Positions 1 through 9,564 of a DNA stretch of 64,000 nt are shown here, piece by piece (positions within the stretch are counted from its first letter, which is position 1; each line of letters begins with the position of its first letter). The notes beneath the pieces were generated by a model that was not told the origin of the DNA, did not search any database, and was given only the letters and a program-made list of their open reading frames with translations. This stretch comes from Acerihabitans sp015654925 (GTDB taxonomy: Bacteria > Pseudomonadota > Gammaproteobacteria > Enterobacterales > Enterobacteriaceae), in contig NZ_CP178732.1 in the NCBI RefSeq assembly GCF_047324175.1, positions 5,580,001-5,644,000 of the forward strand, in the 5' to 3' direction. Made by a program: the position numbers and the translations under genes.

Positions 1-1363
1 CGCCCTTGGGTTGCATCAGCACCAGCGTGGCGTTTTGCGATAACTGCGTGCGCAGCTCCTGGTTAAGCATATCCAGCGTCAGTTTGGTCAGGAATTCATT
101 ACGCAGTTTTTGATACTGTTCCGGCGCGATATCCACCACATCGTTTTGCTGCGAGCGCAAGCGCTGGCTCATCAGGACAGCGGTATCGGTGCGGGCATAG
201 GTGGCGAACAGCGTGCCGAGTTCGCCGGTCTTGCGCGCCATCAGCGCATCGAATTCCGACTTGCTCAAGCCGTTATTGCGCAGGTTCGCCAATTCATGGG
301 AGACAAAGGTCATCGCCGGCATCAGGTTCTCCGCCGGTGTATCCATATGAACGGCGCACTGGGCGCGCTGGTAATGCACGTTGCAATCAAAGCGCAGGTT
401 GGTTTGCTTCAGGTTGCTGTCTTTCATCGCCTGCTGCACGTGCAGGAATAGCGCCTCGCGGGCCAGATCGCTGCGCCAGTAATGGTCAAGGGCGCGGGAA
501 TCGCGAATGGGCTGCCAGGGGGTATCCCAGACCAATTTAAGGCTGTCTTCTTTCTCCCCCTCGCTCATCAGGCTGACCGGCTGGGCCAATAGCGGCGACA
601 GCGTCGGCAGGGTGGAAGGCGTGTCGCGTTTGCCCTTGAGCGTGGAGAACGTTTTGACGATCAGCTCATTGATGTTGCGGCTATCCACGTTGCCGACCAC
701 ATACAGCGTCATGGCGTCAGGGGTATACCACCGCTGGTAGAATTGCTGCAACAGCTGGCCGTTGATCGGCGGTTTCGCCTGCTGGCTGGGGTCGTGAGCG
801 AGCAATACCGATCCTTTAAGCCGGTAATGCCACCAGTCGCTGCGGGAATTGGCCGGGTAGGTCGCCACCGGGTCCGCCCCTTGCAGCGCCGCATGCAGCG
901 TGGAAGGGGTGATGGTCAAATGGCCGCCGGTGTTCATCATCCACTTCAGCGCTTCTTTTAACAATTCGGGGCGGCCGTTGGGCAGGCTCAGGCTATAAAG
1001 GGTGTAATCATAAGAAATCACCGCCGGCGGCTGCGGGCGCTCGTTATCGACACCCTGCTGCCATAATGATTTCAGCTGCGCGCTGGAGAAGTTTTCGCTA
1101 TGCGTCAACGCCAGGCGCGGAAGCAGGCGCGCAAAACCGGTCTGCTGCGCGTTTTCCGCCAGCGAGCCGGTATTTACCATCAGACGTAATTCGATACGGT
1201 CGTTCGGCCGTTGCGGTGTTGTCAATACTTGCCAGGAGAAGCCATTACTGAGTTTACCCTGTTGCCAGGCGGGATCGGGTTGTAATGCTTCTGCCTGAAC
1301 ATTGCCACCCACCGTCGCCAGTAACACTACACTCATGAAAAGACGAATTCCGGTGCCCTGCAT
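1..1363 (-). CDS. yhjJ: M16-family peptidase-like protein YhjJ, 3' end cut by window edge
   Basis: Reading leftwards from the ATG at 1363 gives a protein starting MQGTGIRLFMSVVLLATVGG with a Sec signal peptide (cleavage after about residue 24, VQA-EA), then the LQPDPAWQQGKLSNGF segment typical of E. coli YhjJ. The frame stays open to base 1, where the sequence matches the YhjJ region ending ...LMQPKG; roughly 45 C-terminal residues are missing. M16 peptidases need HxxEH for zinc; the corresponding place reads TGFARLLPRL, so the protein is probably a periplasmic non-catalytic M16 homologue, as in E. coli. Neighbour dctA on the same strand matches the E. coli order. Confidence 0.9.
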   Translation of the reverse strand, partial: MQGTGIRLFMSVVLLATVGGNVQAEALQPDPAWQQGKLSNGFSWQVLTTPQRPNDRIELRLMVNTGSLAENAQQTGFARLLPRLALTHSENFSSAQLKSLWQQGVDNERPQPPAVISYDYTLYSLSLPNGRPELLKEALKWMMNTGGHLTITPSTLHAALQGADPVATYPANSRSDWWHYRLKGSVLLAHDPSQQAKPPINGQLLQQFYQRWYTPDAMTLYVVGNVDSRNINELIVKTFSTLKGKRDTPSTLPTLSPLLAQPVSLMSEGEKEDSLKLVWDTPWQPIRDSRALDHYWRSDLAREALFLHVQQAMKDSNLKQTNLRFDCNVHYQRAQCAVHMDTPAENLMPAMTFVSHELANLRNNGLSKSEFDALMARKTGELGTLFATYARTDTAVLMSQRLRSQQNDVVDIAPEQYQKLRNEFLTKLTLDMLNQELRTQLSQNATLVLMQPKG

Positions 1364-1577
1364 GTGAACCCCTACTCAATAACTACCCATTAAAATATGT
1401 GAATCTCACTCAGACGGTTTACCGTGCGTTCCATCGATTAGTACTTTTCCCGTCGGAAAAAAGCGTGTCGCAAAGTGTACCATGTTGTTAGACCGCAGAC
1501 CTTTACGGATGTCACCGCACGGCAGAAAATAGTACCCGGCTGCTTATAAACAACACAATAATGGGATTATTGGCGAT

Positions 1578-1610
1578 TTGCCGGCCATATAACCACGCCA
1601 TGGCCGGCAA
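1578..1610 (-). terminator. Stem-loop downstream of dctA
   Basis: An 11-bp perfect inverted repeat (TTGCCGGCCAT ... ATGGCCGGCAA) with an 11-nt loop lies 25 bases past the dctA stop. There is no U-tract, so it may be an mRNA 3'-end stabiliser or Rho-assisted terminator. Apart from it, 1364-1634 contains no gene that I can see. Confidence 0.5.
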
Positions 1611-1634
1611 ACGGGTTAGAAAAACAGCGAGGCG

Positions 1635-2909
1635 TTACAGCGGCCTGGCGGCGGCTTTGGCGGGTTTGAGCACCTTGTTCATTTGTTCTTCATCGAGCTG
1701 ATCGCACCATTTGGCGACGACGATGGTCGCCACGCCGTTACCCACCAGATTGGTCAGCGCGCGGGCTTCGGACATAAAGCGGTCGATCCCCAGGATTAAC
1801 GCCAGGCCGGCCACCGGCAAATGGCCCACCGCCGAGAGGGTGGCGGCCAACACGATAAAGCCGCTGCCGGTTACGCCCGCCGCCCCTTTGCTTGACAGCA
1901 GCAGCACCACCAGCAGAGTGACCTGATGGATAATATCCATATGGCTGTTGGTGGCCTGGGCGATAAACACGGCCGCCATCGTCAGGTAAATCGACGTGCC
2001 GTCCAGATTAAACGAGTAGCCGGTGGGAATGACCAGGCCCACCACCGATTTTTCGCAGCCCACGCGCTCCATCTTATCCAGCATACGCGGCAGCGCCGAC
2101 TCGGAGGACGATGTGCCGAGCACAATCAATAACTCTTCTTTGATATAATTGATAAAACGGAAAATATTGAACCCGGTGACCCGGGCGATCGTGCCCAGCA
2201 CCACCACCACGAACAGGATGCAGGTCAGATAGAAGCAGGCGATAAGCTGCCCTAATTGCACCAGCGAACCCAGTCCGTATTTACCGATGGTAAAGGCCAT
2301 GGCGCCGAAGGCGCCGATCGGCGCCAGCCGCATGATCATATTAATGATGCCGAAAATGACTTTGGCGAAGCTGTCGATGACGTTAAAAATCACCTGTCCT
2401 CTTTCCCCCAGGCGATGCAGGGCAAAACCGAACAACACCGCGAACAGCAGCACCTGGAGGATATTACCGCTGGCGAAGGCGCCAATGACGCTCGCCGGAA
2501 TAATATCCATCAGGAAGGCGATCAGCCCCTGCTGTTCGGCCTGCTGGGCATACACCGCCACCGCTTTCGCGTCCAGGGTGGCCGGATCGATATTCATTCC
2601 GGCCCCCGGCTGCACGACATTGACGATAATCAAACCGATAATCAGCGCCACGGTGCTGACAATCTCAAAGTAGAGCAGCGCCACCGCCCCGGTGCGTCCC
2701 ACTTCTTTCAGGCTTTCCATGCCCGCGATACCCGTCACCACGGTGCAGAAAATCACCGGGGCGATGATCATTTTTATCAACTTAACAAATCCGTCACCCA
2801 GGGGTTTCATTTGCGCACCGAGCTCGGGGTAGAAATGGCCTAATAAAATACCTGCCGCAATAGCTACCAGCACCTGTAGATAGAGGCTTTTAAAGGGGTT
2901 GAATTTCAT
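1635..2909 (-). CDS. dctA: C4-dicarboxylate:proton symporter DctA
   Basis: 424 residues, close to the family length of 428. It imports succinate, fumarate, malate and related C4-dicarboxylates across the inner membrane with protons or sodium. Seen: N-terminal MKFNPFKSLYLQVLVAIAAG, many hydrophobic segments, the serine-rich reentrant-loop motif GTSSSESALPR and the NLDGTSIY motif of the DAACS (glutamate/dicarboxylate) family. The gene stands alone, with its own 220-bp upstream gap (2910-3131), between yhjJ and the EAL-domain gene, as in E. coli. Dicarboxylates are a good carbon source for nitrogen fixation, but no functional link is shown here. Confidence 0.96.
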   Translation of the reverse strand: MKFNPFKSLYLQVLVAIAAGILLGHFYPELGAQMKPLGDGFVKLIKMIIAPVIFCTVVTGIAGMESLKEVGRTGAVALLYFEIVSTVALIIGLIIVNVVQPGAGMNIDPATLDAKAVAVYAQQAEQQGLIAFLMDIIPASVIGAFASGNILQVLLFAVLFGFALHRLGERGQVIFNVIDSFAKVIFGIINMIMRLAPIGAFGAMAFTIGKYGLGSLVQLGQLIACFYLTCILFVVVVLGTIARVTGFNIFRFINYIKEELLIVLGTSSSESALPRMLDKMERVGCEKSVVGLVIPTGYSFNLDGTSIYLTMAAVFIAQATNSHMDIIHQVTLLVVLLLSSKGAAGVTGSGFIVLAATLSAVGHLPVAGLALILGIDRFMSEARALTNLVGNGVATIVVAKWCDQLDEEQMNKVLKPAKAAARPL

Positions 2910-3131
2910 ACCGCCAACCTTGTTGTGAGTTGTAAGGGATTAATTGAGGTGATTTTGTAATACGATTATTAATGATTTGATAAGCATTTAAATATTCAGC
3001 AATAGCAATACACCACCCCATGGGCGTTGTCGGTAAGCAGAAAAAGAAAATAAGAATTGAAACGCTTCAGTAAAGGGTTATGAAAGTAAAGAAAGGGGAT
3101 AGATCGGCAACTACGGGGGATTAACCAGGCG

Positions 3132-5150
3132 CTAAACGGCGGCGAGGTGTAAAAAACGCTGTTCGAATTCACTTTGCGGCAGCGGTTCGGCGAACAGATA
3201 ACCCTGTCCCCAGTTGATTTTATGCTCCAGCAGACATTGCAACTGCGCCTCGGTTTCCACGCCTTCGGCAATCACCGGCAGGTCCAATACCTGGGCAATG
3301 GCGCTGACGATGCGCAGCATTACCAAATCCTCCGGCAGCCCTTCGATAAAACTCCGGTCGATTTTTAACAGGTCAATCGGCAGGTTGCGCAGCCGATCCA
3401 GGTAATACAGGCTGGCGTAGCCCATGCCGAAGTCATCCAGCGCGATTAAAATGCCCAGATCGTGTAATTGGCGCAGCAGGTCCAGCGAGTATTCGAATTC
3501 GCTGATGCGCGCGGTTTCGGTGATTTCCAGCACCAGTTGGGCCGCCCCGATGTCATAACGTTCGAGCAGCGTCTTAAGCAAAGGAACCAAATGGGAGCCC
3601 TGGAGCTGCTTGGCGGAGATATTTACCGCCAGCGGAATATGGATACCGCGCTTTTCCCATTGGGCCAGCACCCGGCATGACGCCTCCAGCACCCAATTGC
3701 CCAGCGGCACCATGGCGCCGATCTCTTCCGCACCGGTGATAAAGTCGGACGGCAGGGAGTAGCTGCCGTCATCCTGCCGCCAGCGCAGCAACACTTCGGC
3801 GCCGATCAGCTGATGGTTGCGGATATCCAACTGGGGCTGGAAAAACAGCGCGCAGCGTCCCTGTTCGATCCCTTCCAGAATAGTGCTTTCCAGGGTCAAG
3901 CGGCGATGAGCCATGTCCGTCAGCTTTGGCTCGAAGAACAGGATCTGGTTTTTACCATTGTCGTGGGCCGACATCATGGCGGAGGTAGCGCGGCGCAGGA
4001 ACTGATGCGCGGACTCTTCTTTACGCTGCCTGAGGGCAATGCCGATGCTGGCGGCAGGGCGCAGCGACAGGTTGCCTATGGCCAGCGGCGCGTTGATGCT
4101 TTTTATGATGCTTTGCGCCAACTGCATGCATTCATAAGCGTTGCTGATTCCTTTGTCGAAAATAGCGAATTCGTTATGGTTCAGTTGACCGAGAACGCGG
4201 TTGTCATTCATATGCCGCTTGAGCTGGCGGATTAAGGTCATCAGCAAGATCCCCCGCTGCGCCTCGGTCAGTATGCCGGTCGCTTCCTGCAAGGTCTCGA
4301 TGCCGATCACCAGCAGGCCGAAATGCCGCGGTTCCGGCTGCATGACCATTTGCGAGTCCAGCATGGCGGTAAACAGGTTCTTATTCGGCAGGGCGGTCTC
4401 GGCATGGCGCGTGGACAGGCGGCTGAGATCCTCGAACATGTCCGCCATCGCCTGCTGGTTGCGGTTATAACTGCGCACCAATACCCCTAGCTCATCGTCA
4501 CGATGCATATTCGGCAGCGACAGCTGGTGCCGGGGCGTATCCTGGGGCGAGAGCGTTTCCAGTTCGCGGGCAATCTCGCGCAGGGGATGCACCATCAGGC
4601 GATTCATGCACCAGGTTATCGCCACCGTCATGACCAGCGCCAGCAGCAGATAGGTGGACATCATGGTGGAAAAAGCGCTGACGATAAACTGGTACAAACG
4701 ATAAGAATCGGCCTGCAGCACCAGCGAGGCCAGGGCGCGCGGGTGGGATGGCCGCGGCAAGGCATATAGCGGCACCGTGATCTCCACCGGCAGTCTGAAC
4801 AGGCGTTCGATCAGCGGGGGCACCGGGCGCTCCGGCGGGAAATCCGCATGCAACACCTGGAAATCATTGGGCAGCACCACGTCCGCCCGGCTCAATATGC
4901 CCACCGGCTTGAGGGTATTGAGAATGCGCTCGGCCTGGGCCACATCCGCTTTCAATACCGCGCTGGACAGGGGCAGGCGAACCGACATGGCGATATTTTG
5001 CAGTTGTTGGGCGTAATCTTCGCGGCGTTGCTGTACAAAATGGAACAGCTGGATCACGATAAAAATGCTAATAGTGACCAGTGCCACCCCTGACACGGTA
5101 GCCATCTGTTTAATCGTTAATGAACGTCTGATCCGCAAACTGTTCTCCAA
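3132..5150 (-). CDS. pdeK: Cyclic-di-GMP phosphodiesterase with HAMP, degenerate GGDEF and EAL domains (PdeK/YhjK-like)
   Basis: 672 residues. Layout: transmembrane helix about 17-37, periplasmic stretch, second helix about 160-185, HAMP, GGDEF-like domain with LNHNEF in place of GGDEF (so no cyclase activity expected), and a C-terminal EAL domain. The EAL part keeps AEVLLRW, NISAKQL, DDFGMGY, KIDRSF and EGVETE, so hydrolysis of c-di-GMP is likely. It sits beside the bcs operon, whose BcsA has a c-di-GMP-binding PilZ domain, so it plausibly lowers cellulose output. The frame opens at a TTG (5150) without a clear ribosome site; an ATG at 5105 is an alternative start. The symbol rests on position and architecture. 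Confidence 0.88.
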   Translation of the reverse strand: MENSLRIRRSLTIKQMATVSGVALVTISIFIVIQLFHFVQQRREDYAQQLQNIAMSVRLPLSSAVLKADVAQAERILNTLKPVGILSRADVVLPNDFQVLHADFPPERPVPPLIERLFRLPVEITVPLYALPRPSHPRALASLVLQADSYRLYQFIVSAFSTMMSTYLLLALVMTVAITWCMNRLMVHPLREIARELETLSPQDTPRHQLSLPNMHRDDELGVLVRSYNRNQQAMADMFEDLSRLSTRHAETALPNKNLFTAMLDSQMVMQPEPRHFGLLVIGIETLQEATGILTEAQRGILLMTLIRQLKRHMNDNRVLGQLNHNEFAIFDKGISNAYECMQLAQSIIKSINAPLAIGNLSLRPAASIGIALRQRKEESAHQFLRRATSAMMSAHDNGKNQILFFEPKLTDMAHRRLTLESTILEGIEQGRCALFFQPQLDIRNHQLIGAEVLLRWRQDDGSYSLPSDFITGAEEIGAMVPLGNWVLEASCRVLAQWEKRGIHIPLAVNISAKQLQGSHLVPLLKTLLERYDIGAAQLVLEITETARISEFEYSLDLLRQLHDLGILIALDDFGMGYASLYYLDRLRNLPIDLLKIDRSFIEGLPEDLVMLRIVSAIAQVLDLPVIAEGVETEAQLQCLLEHKINWGQGYLFAEPLPQSEFEQRFLHLAAV

Positions 5151-5870
5151 TGCGTTCTTTTTTTGCGCCGCCGCAGGCTCCCCGCAGTCGCCCAGCGAAA
5201 TGATACCTACTAATATATACTATCTCATCACGGCTTTTGTTCTTTAAAACAGGCATTTCGGATAATGCCTGCTTATATGTGGCGCGCCTGGGGAAAGTTG
5301 GCATTATCCATATGAATATTCCGCTGGCAAAAAAAGTCGCCGTCTCACAACCGTCCCCGCCGATAGCGATGCGGTAATGCATTTTCGGCGTCAACAGCGC
5401 TGGCAACCGAACGAAGAGCTGTGTAAAATGCAGGCAAATCACAATAGGCGTTTACCCACTTATTTTGCATTGCCTCTTTGCCATCGTTTATTTACAACAA
5501 ACATTACTTTTTCTTTAGAAGTTTTCGATGGCTGCACAACATTATGACGTGCCGGGAGGATAATGACATCTTTCATTGGCAATGCCCTATATTCATAGGA
5601 TGCCTTTCGCTTCATTAATTAAGACAATTTTCCTTAGCCTGCCTCAGTCAGGAAGGGGGGGCGGTTTATTGCCAACCAATGTGTTTCTTTTGATTTAATT
5701 TTGTAAAAAAATGAAACTTGTATTAGGTTGTCTTTATGATCCCCAGCTCTTCTCGCTGAGCCAATATCAATACCTAATAACAAGGCTATGATAGCCCGCG
5801 AGCGCTGATATCCTAAGGCAGGAAAGGCGTCCCAAGGGGTGCCGTGCGAATTTACTGTGTGAGGTTGAGA
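5151..5870. other. 720-bp divergent intergenic region between the EAL gene and the bcs operon
   Basis: Apart from the hairpin at 5250-5271 I see no gene here. The part from about 5440 to 5870 is AT-richer than the flanking genes and must carry the bcs promoter(s). I could not identify specific operators by eye. Confidence 0.6.
5250..5271 (-). terminator. Terminator-like hairpin in the leader region upstream of the EAL gene
   Basis: Perfect 8-bp stem CAGGCATT/AATGCCTG with a 6-nt loop; read leftwards the stem is followed by TTTTAA. It lies about 100 bases before the start of the EAL gene, so it could end an upstream transcript or act as a leader attenuator. Confidence 0.35.
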
Positions 5871-6632
5871 ATGAATAATTATGATGATATTAAGCGTTTT
5901 AAAGAAAAGCTAAATATGGAAGCCATTGATTATAAAGAAATAGCCGAAAGCAATCCTAATAAGGCTTCTCAAAACTGGGCTATCATCAAACAGGTCGCCA
6001 CCGCCGATGAACCTTTTCATCCGCTGGATCAGGGCCGTTCTACCCAACCTACGCCAAGCCCGGTTTCCGCGCGGGAATTCACCGCCTCGCCCCTCGGCCA
6101 CCCGGAGCCCGCGCAACCGTTTTCCAACGGCGCCAGGGATACCGGCGCGCTAAATGCCCCATCCCGCCCGCTAACGTCGGCGCCGGTGCAGGATGAGTCA
6201 TTCGCCTCGCCTTTGATGAGCGCACTCAGTAAAGCCTTGCCCCCCGCTCCCCAGTCTGCCCGGCCAGGCGGCAGCGCAGTCCATATCCTAGGCGAGGCCC
6301 CGGGCGGCGCGGCATTTCTCAACGCGCTGGAGAATCAGTTTACGCGGCAACCGGCCGCGGTAACGGAACCGGCCCGTACCGCGTCCCCGGCGTCTTTGTT
6401 TGACGCCGTTGGCCATAGCCAACCCGCGGCGGCCCCCGTCCAGTCACCGGTACGCCCCCGGCCCACCGTATTGTTCCATGCCACGGCCCCGGCAGAAGAG
6501 CCCGCCCGGGCGGCCGATAACATGCGCTTTAATAAATTATTTAACCGGAAATCCCCATCCCAGACCGGCACTCTGCCGGCACGTGATATGCCCCTTTCAC
6601 TTCTTTTAGAGAATATCGCTTTATGCCGTTAG
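5871..6632 (+). CDS. BcsR-like N-terminus joined to a Pro/Ala-rich tail (BcsO-type cellulose accessory protein)
   Basis: 253 residues from the ATG at 5871, preceded by GAGGTTGAGA; an upstream in-frame GTG at 5844 is less likely. Residues 1-45 follow the pattern of E. coli BcsR: DI..(L/F)K ... IDY-x-(D/E)-I ... (R/N)W..(I/L). The rest (about 50-235) is low-complexity, rich in Pro, Ala and Ser, like the Pro-rich BcsO/BcsP/BcsH proteins of bcsD-containing operons. The family role is to help place and stabilise the synthase and BcsD scaffold in the cytoplasm. The end overlaps bcsQ by 10 bases. Homology to BcsR is my alignment by eye; the Pro-rich tail is plain in the sequence. Confidence 0.75.
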   Translation: MNNYDDIKRFKEKLNMEAIDYKEIAESNPNKASQNWAIIKQVATADEPFHPLDQGRSTQPTPSPVSAREFTASPLGHPEPAQPFSNGARDTGALNAPSRPLTSAPVQDESFASPLMSALSKALPPAPQSARPGGSAVHILGEAPGGAAFLNALENQFTRQPAAVTEPARTASPASLFDAVGHSQPAAAPVQSPVRPRPTVLFHATAPAEEPARAADNMRFNKLFNRKSPSQTGTLPARDMPLSLLLENIALCR

Positions 6633-7426
6633 TTTGTGTCTGTTCACCAAAGGGCGGCGTGGGTAAAACGACGATCAGCGCCAATCTTGCCTATGCCCTG
6701 GCCCGCAGCGGCAGCAAAGTGCTGGTCATCGATTTTGATGTGCAAAATGCCCTGCGTTTACATTTTGGCGTACCGATTTCAGATACGCGGGGTTATGTGG
6801 CGCAGGCCACCACCGCCGTGGACTGGAGCCAATTTATCCTCAAAGCTGATGCCAACCTGTTTGTCCTGCCCTACGGCGAGGTGGAAGAAGACCAGCGTCT
6901 GGCGTTTGAAAACGCCATCAGCCACGATCCGCATTTTTTGCAGCGCGGGCTCAATACGGTACTTAATTATCCAGGTCTGGTGGTCATCGCCGATTTTCCT
7001 CCCGGCCCGGTACCGGCATTAAAAGCCATGCGGGCCATTGCCGACCTGCATATTGTCGTCATGCTCGCGGATACCGCGTCCCTCTCGTTGCTGCCGCAGA
7101 TGGAAAACCACAAATTCCTCGGGTCGCCGATGAATAGTAAATTTGGCGAGTATTATGTAGTTAATCAAAGCGATATGCGCCGCAATTTAAGCCGGGACGT
7201 ATCCCAGTTTTTCGAACAACGGCTGGGCGATCGGTTGCTGGGCGCTATCCACCGGGATGAGTGCGTGCCCGAAGCCAACGCCTCGCAGCGATCGATCATT
7301 GAATTCAGCCCGGTATCCGCCGCTGCATTTGATATTGAGCTTATCAGTAAAAAGGTCGCCGCTATTATCGGGGTGAAAGTGGGTGACGGCGAGTTTTATG
7401 CCGTGCCGAATCACGGCATCAAATAA
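6623..7426 (+). CDS. bcsQ: Cellulose biosynthesis ParA/MinD-like ATPase BcsQ
   Basis: 267 residues. The N-terminus MPLVCVCSPKGGVGKTT carries the deviant Walker A motif of ParA/MinD ATPases, followed by VLVIDFDVQNALRLHFG, the usual BcsQ variant of the switch region. BcsQ is needed for cellulose secretion at the pole and works with BcsR in E. coli; here it follows directly after the BcsR-like gene with overlapping frames, which supports translational coupling. It lies 18 bases before bcsA. Confidence 0.95.
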   Translation: MPLVCVCSPKGGVGKTTISANLAYALARSGSKVLVIDFDVQNALRLHFGVPISDTRGYVAQATTAVDWSQFILKADANLFVLPYGEVEEDQRLAFENAISHDPHFLQRGLNTVLNYPGLVVIADFPPGPVPALKAMRAIADLHIVVMLADTASLSLLPQMENHKFLGSPMNSKFGEYYVVNQSDMRRNLSRDVSQFFEQRLGDRLLGAIHRDECVPEANASQRSIIEFSPVSAAAFDIELISKKVAAIIGVKVGDGEFYAVPNHGIK

Positions 7427-7444
7427 AAAAGTCCGGGGCCAGGC

Positions 7445-9541
7445 ATGAATAAGCTTATATTCTCAATACTTTTGCTAGCGTTGCTGCCGGTCGCCGCGGT
7501 GATCGTCATCACCCCGATGGATAGCGATAAGCAGTATATATTCGGTCTGTTCAGCATTGGATTGATATTGCTGCTCGGCGTGAGTAAGAGCCATTTAATC
7601 AGCGTTATCATGGTGGTAATGTCTTTTTTGATGTCTACCCGCTATATCTACTGGCGCGCCACCGAAACGCTGCATTTTAATTCCGTGATCGAGGCGATAC
7701 TGGGTATCGGCTTATTTGCTGCCGAGTTGTATGCCTGGACCATTCTGGTGCTGGGTTATCTGCAAACCACCTGGCCGTTGAAACGCAAAATCGAACCGAT
7801 GCCCGAGGACCCCGCCACCTGGCCGACGGTGGATGTCTATGTACCCTCCTATAACGAAAGCCTTGACGTGGTGCGCGACACGGTACTGGCGGCGCAGTGC
7901 ATCGATTACCCGCGCGATAAGATGAAAATTTATATCCTTGACGACGGCAAACGCAGCGAATTCGCGGTATTCGCCGCCGACGCCGGGGTGGGTTATATCA
8001 CCCGTAACGATAATAAACATGCCAAAGCCGGCAACCTGAATCATGCGATGACCGTGACGAAAGGCGAATATATCTGCGTATTCGACTGCGATCACGTGGC
8101 CACCCGCGCTTTTCTGCAGGCGACAGTGGGCAGTTTTTTAATCGACGACCGCCTGGCGCTGATCCAAACCCCCCACTACTTTTATTCACCGGACCCGTTT
8201 GAGCGCAATCTGTCGGCGGCGCGCGATATCCCCAACGAGGGCGCGCTGTTCTATGGCCCGGTGCAGCAAGGTAATGACAACTGGAACGCCACTTTCTTTT
8301 GCGGTTCCTGCGCGGTCATCCGCCGCAGCGCCCTGGAGCAAATTGGCGGTTTCGCGGTGGAAACCGTCACCGAAGACGCCCATACTGCCCTCAAACTCCA
8401 GCGGCTGGGCTGGAACTCCGCGTTCTTGTCCGTTCCGCTGGCGGCGGGCCTGGCCACCGAACGCCTGGGCCTGCATGTGATACAGCGAACCCGCTGGGCG
8501 CGCGGCATGACCCAGATATTCCGCATGGATAATCCCTTGTTCGGCGGCGGCCTGAAGTGGCAGCAGCGCCTGTGTTATCTCAATGCCATGCTGCACTTCC
8601 AATACGGGTTGCCGCGCGTAGTGTTCCTGACCGCGCCCCTGGCCTATCTTCTGTTTAACCAAAATGTCATCGCCTCGTCGGCGAGCACCATTTTTGCCTA
8701 TGTGCTGCCGCACCTGTTTTTGGCGATCTACATAAACTCCCGCATGAATGGCCGTTTCCGCTATACCTTCTGGGGAGAAATTTACGAAACGGTCATGGCT
8801 TTCCATTTGATTATCCCGACCCTGCTGACCCTGGTTTCCCCTAAACACGGCAAATTCAACGTGACGGATAAAGGCGGCCTGCTGGACGTGGGTTTCTTCG
8901 ATTTCCATATCGTCAAGCCCCACCTGATCGTGGCGGTATTGCTGGGCATAGGCATTGCGGCCGGGGTAGTGCGGGCCATCATGCATGATTATTTCAACGT
9001 GGACCCGCACGTTATCCTGTTCAATATCGTTTGGGCGTCCCTGAGCGTCATCATTTTGCTCGCGGCGATTGCGGTGGCCAAAGAGACGCGCCAAATCCGT
9101 AAAACGATCCGTATCGATGTGAAAATTCCGGCGATCATTCATTTCGCCAGCGGCATTTCGGCCCGTACGGAAACCCTGGATTTGTCGATGGGCGGTATGA
9201 AGCTGGTCACCCCGGACGATCGCTACCTGCGCGACCAGATAGAAGAAGTCGAATTACGCCTGCAATCGGGGGCGGTCTGCATCCCGGTCAGCGTCATTGG
9301 CGCCGATGCCAATGTGATTCGCCTGATGTTTGAAGATATGCCGCTGGAAAAACGCCGCGAACTGGTGCGCGTCGTATTAGCCAGGGCGGATGCCTGGATC
9401 GTCCCCCCTTATCCGAAAGATCGGCCGCTGCACTCTTTTGCCAGCATCGTCCGTTGTGTCTTCGAGCTGTTTTACAATACCTGGAAAGAACGTGGCCAGA
9501 AAAGAAAGAATGCCAAGTCCGTGGGGCCTGGTGAAGCATAA
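7445..9541 (+). CDS. bcsA: Cellulose synthase catalytic subunit BcsA (UDP-forming)
   Basis: 698 residues, inner-membrane family 2 glycosyltransferase that polymerises UDP-glucose into beta-1,4-glucan and moves it across the membrane. Seen: N-terminal helices; DDG (about residue 166), FDCDH (about 214), TED (about 308) and QRTRW (about 346), i.e. the D,D,D,QxxRW set; C-terminal helices; and a PilZ domain with arginines in RQIRKTIR and the LDLSMGG motif (DxSxxG) that binds c-di-GMP. At 698 residues it is shorter than the 872-residue E. coli BcsA, whose extra N-terminal part is missing here, as usual for type I operons. Confidence 0.97.
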   Translation: MNKLIFSILLLALLPVAAVIVITPMDSDKQYIFGLFSIGLILLLGVSKSHLISVIMVVMSFLMSTRYIYWRATETLHFNSVIEAILGIGLFAAELYAWTILVLGYLQTTWPLKRKIEPMPEDPATWPTVDVYVPSYNESLDVVRDTVLAAQCIDYPRDKMKIYILDDGKRSEFAVFAADAGVGYITRNDNKHAKAGNLNHAMTVTKGEYICVFDCDHVATRAFLQATVGSFLIDDRLALIQTPHYFYSPDPFERNLSAARDIPNEGALFYGPVQQGNDNWNATFFCGSCAVIRRSALEQIGGFAVETVTEDAHTALKLQRLGWNSAFLSVPLAAGLATERLGLHVIQRTRWARGMTQIFRMDNPLFGGGLKWQQRLCYLNAMLHFQYGLPRVVFLTAPLAYLLFNQNVIASSASTIFAYVLPHLFLAIYINSRMNGRFRYTFWGEIYETVMAFHLIIPTLLTLVSPKHGKFNVTDKGGLLDVGFFDFHIVKPHLIVAVLLGIGIAAGVVRAIMHDYFNVDPHVILFNIVWASLSVIILLAAIAVAKETRQIRKTIRIDVKIPAIIHFASGISARTETLDLSMGGMKLVTPDDRYLRDQIEEVELRLQSGAVCIPVSVIGADANVIRLMFEDMPLEKRRELVRVVLARADAWIVPPYPKDRPLHSFASIVRCVFELFYNTWKERGQKRKNAKSVGPGEA

Positions 9542-9564
9542 TAAGATCACTCGGAAATAATCGA

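Noticed and set aside
8186..9142. 318-codon open frame antisense to bcsA
   Set aside because: His/Gln/Arg-rich shadow of bcsA with no recognisable domain.
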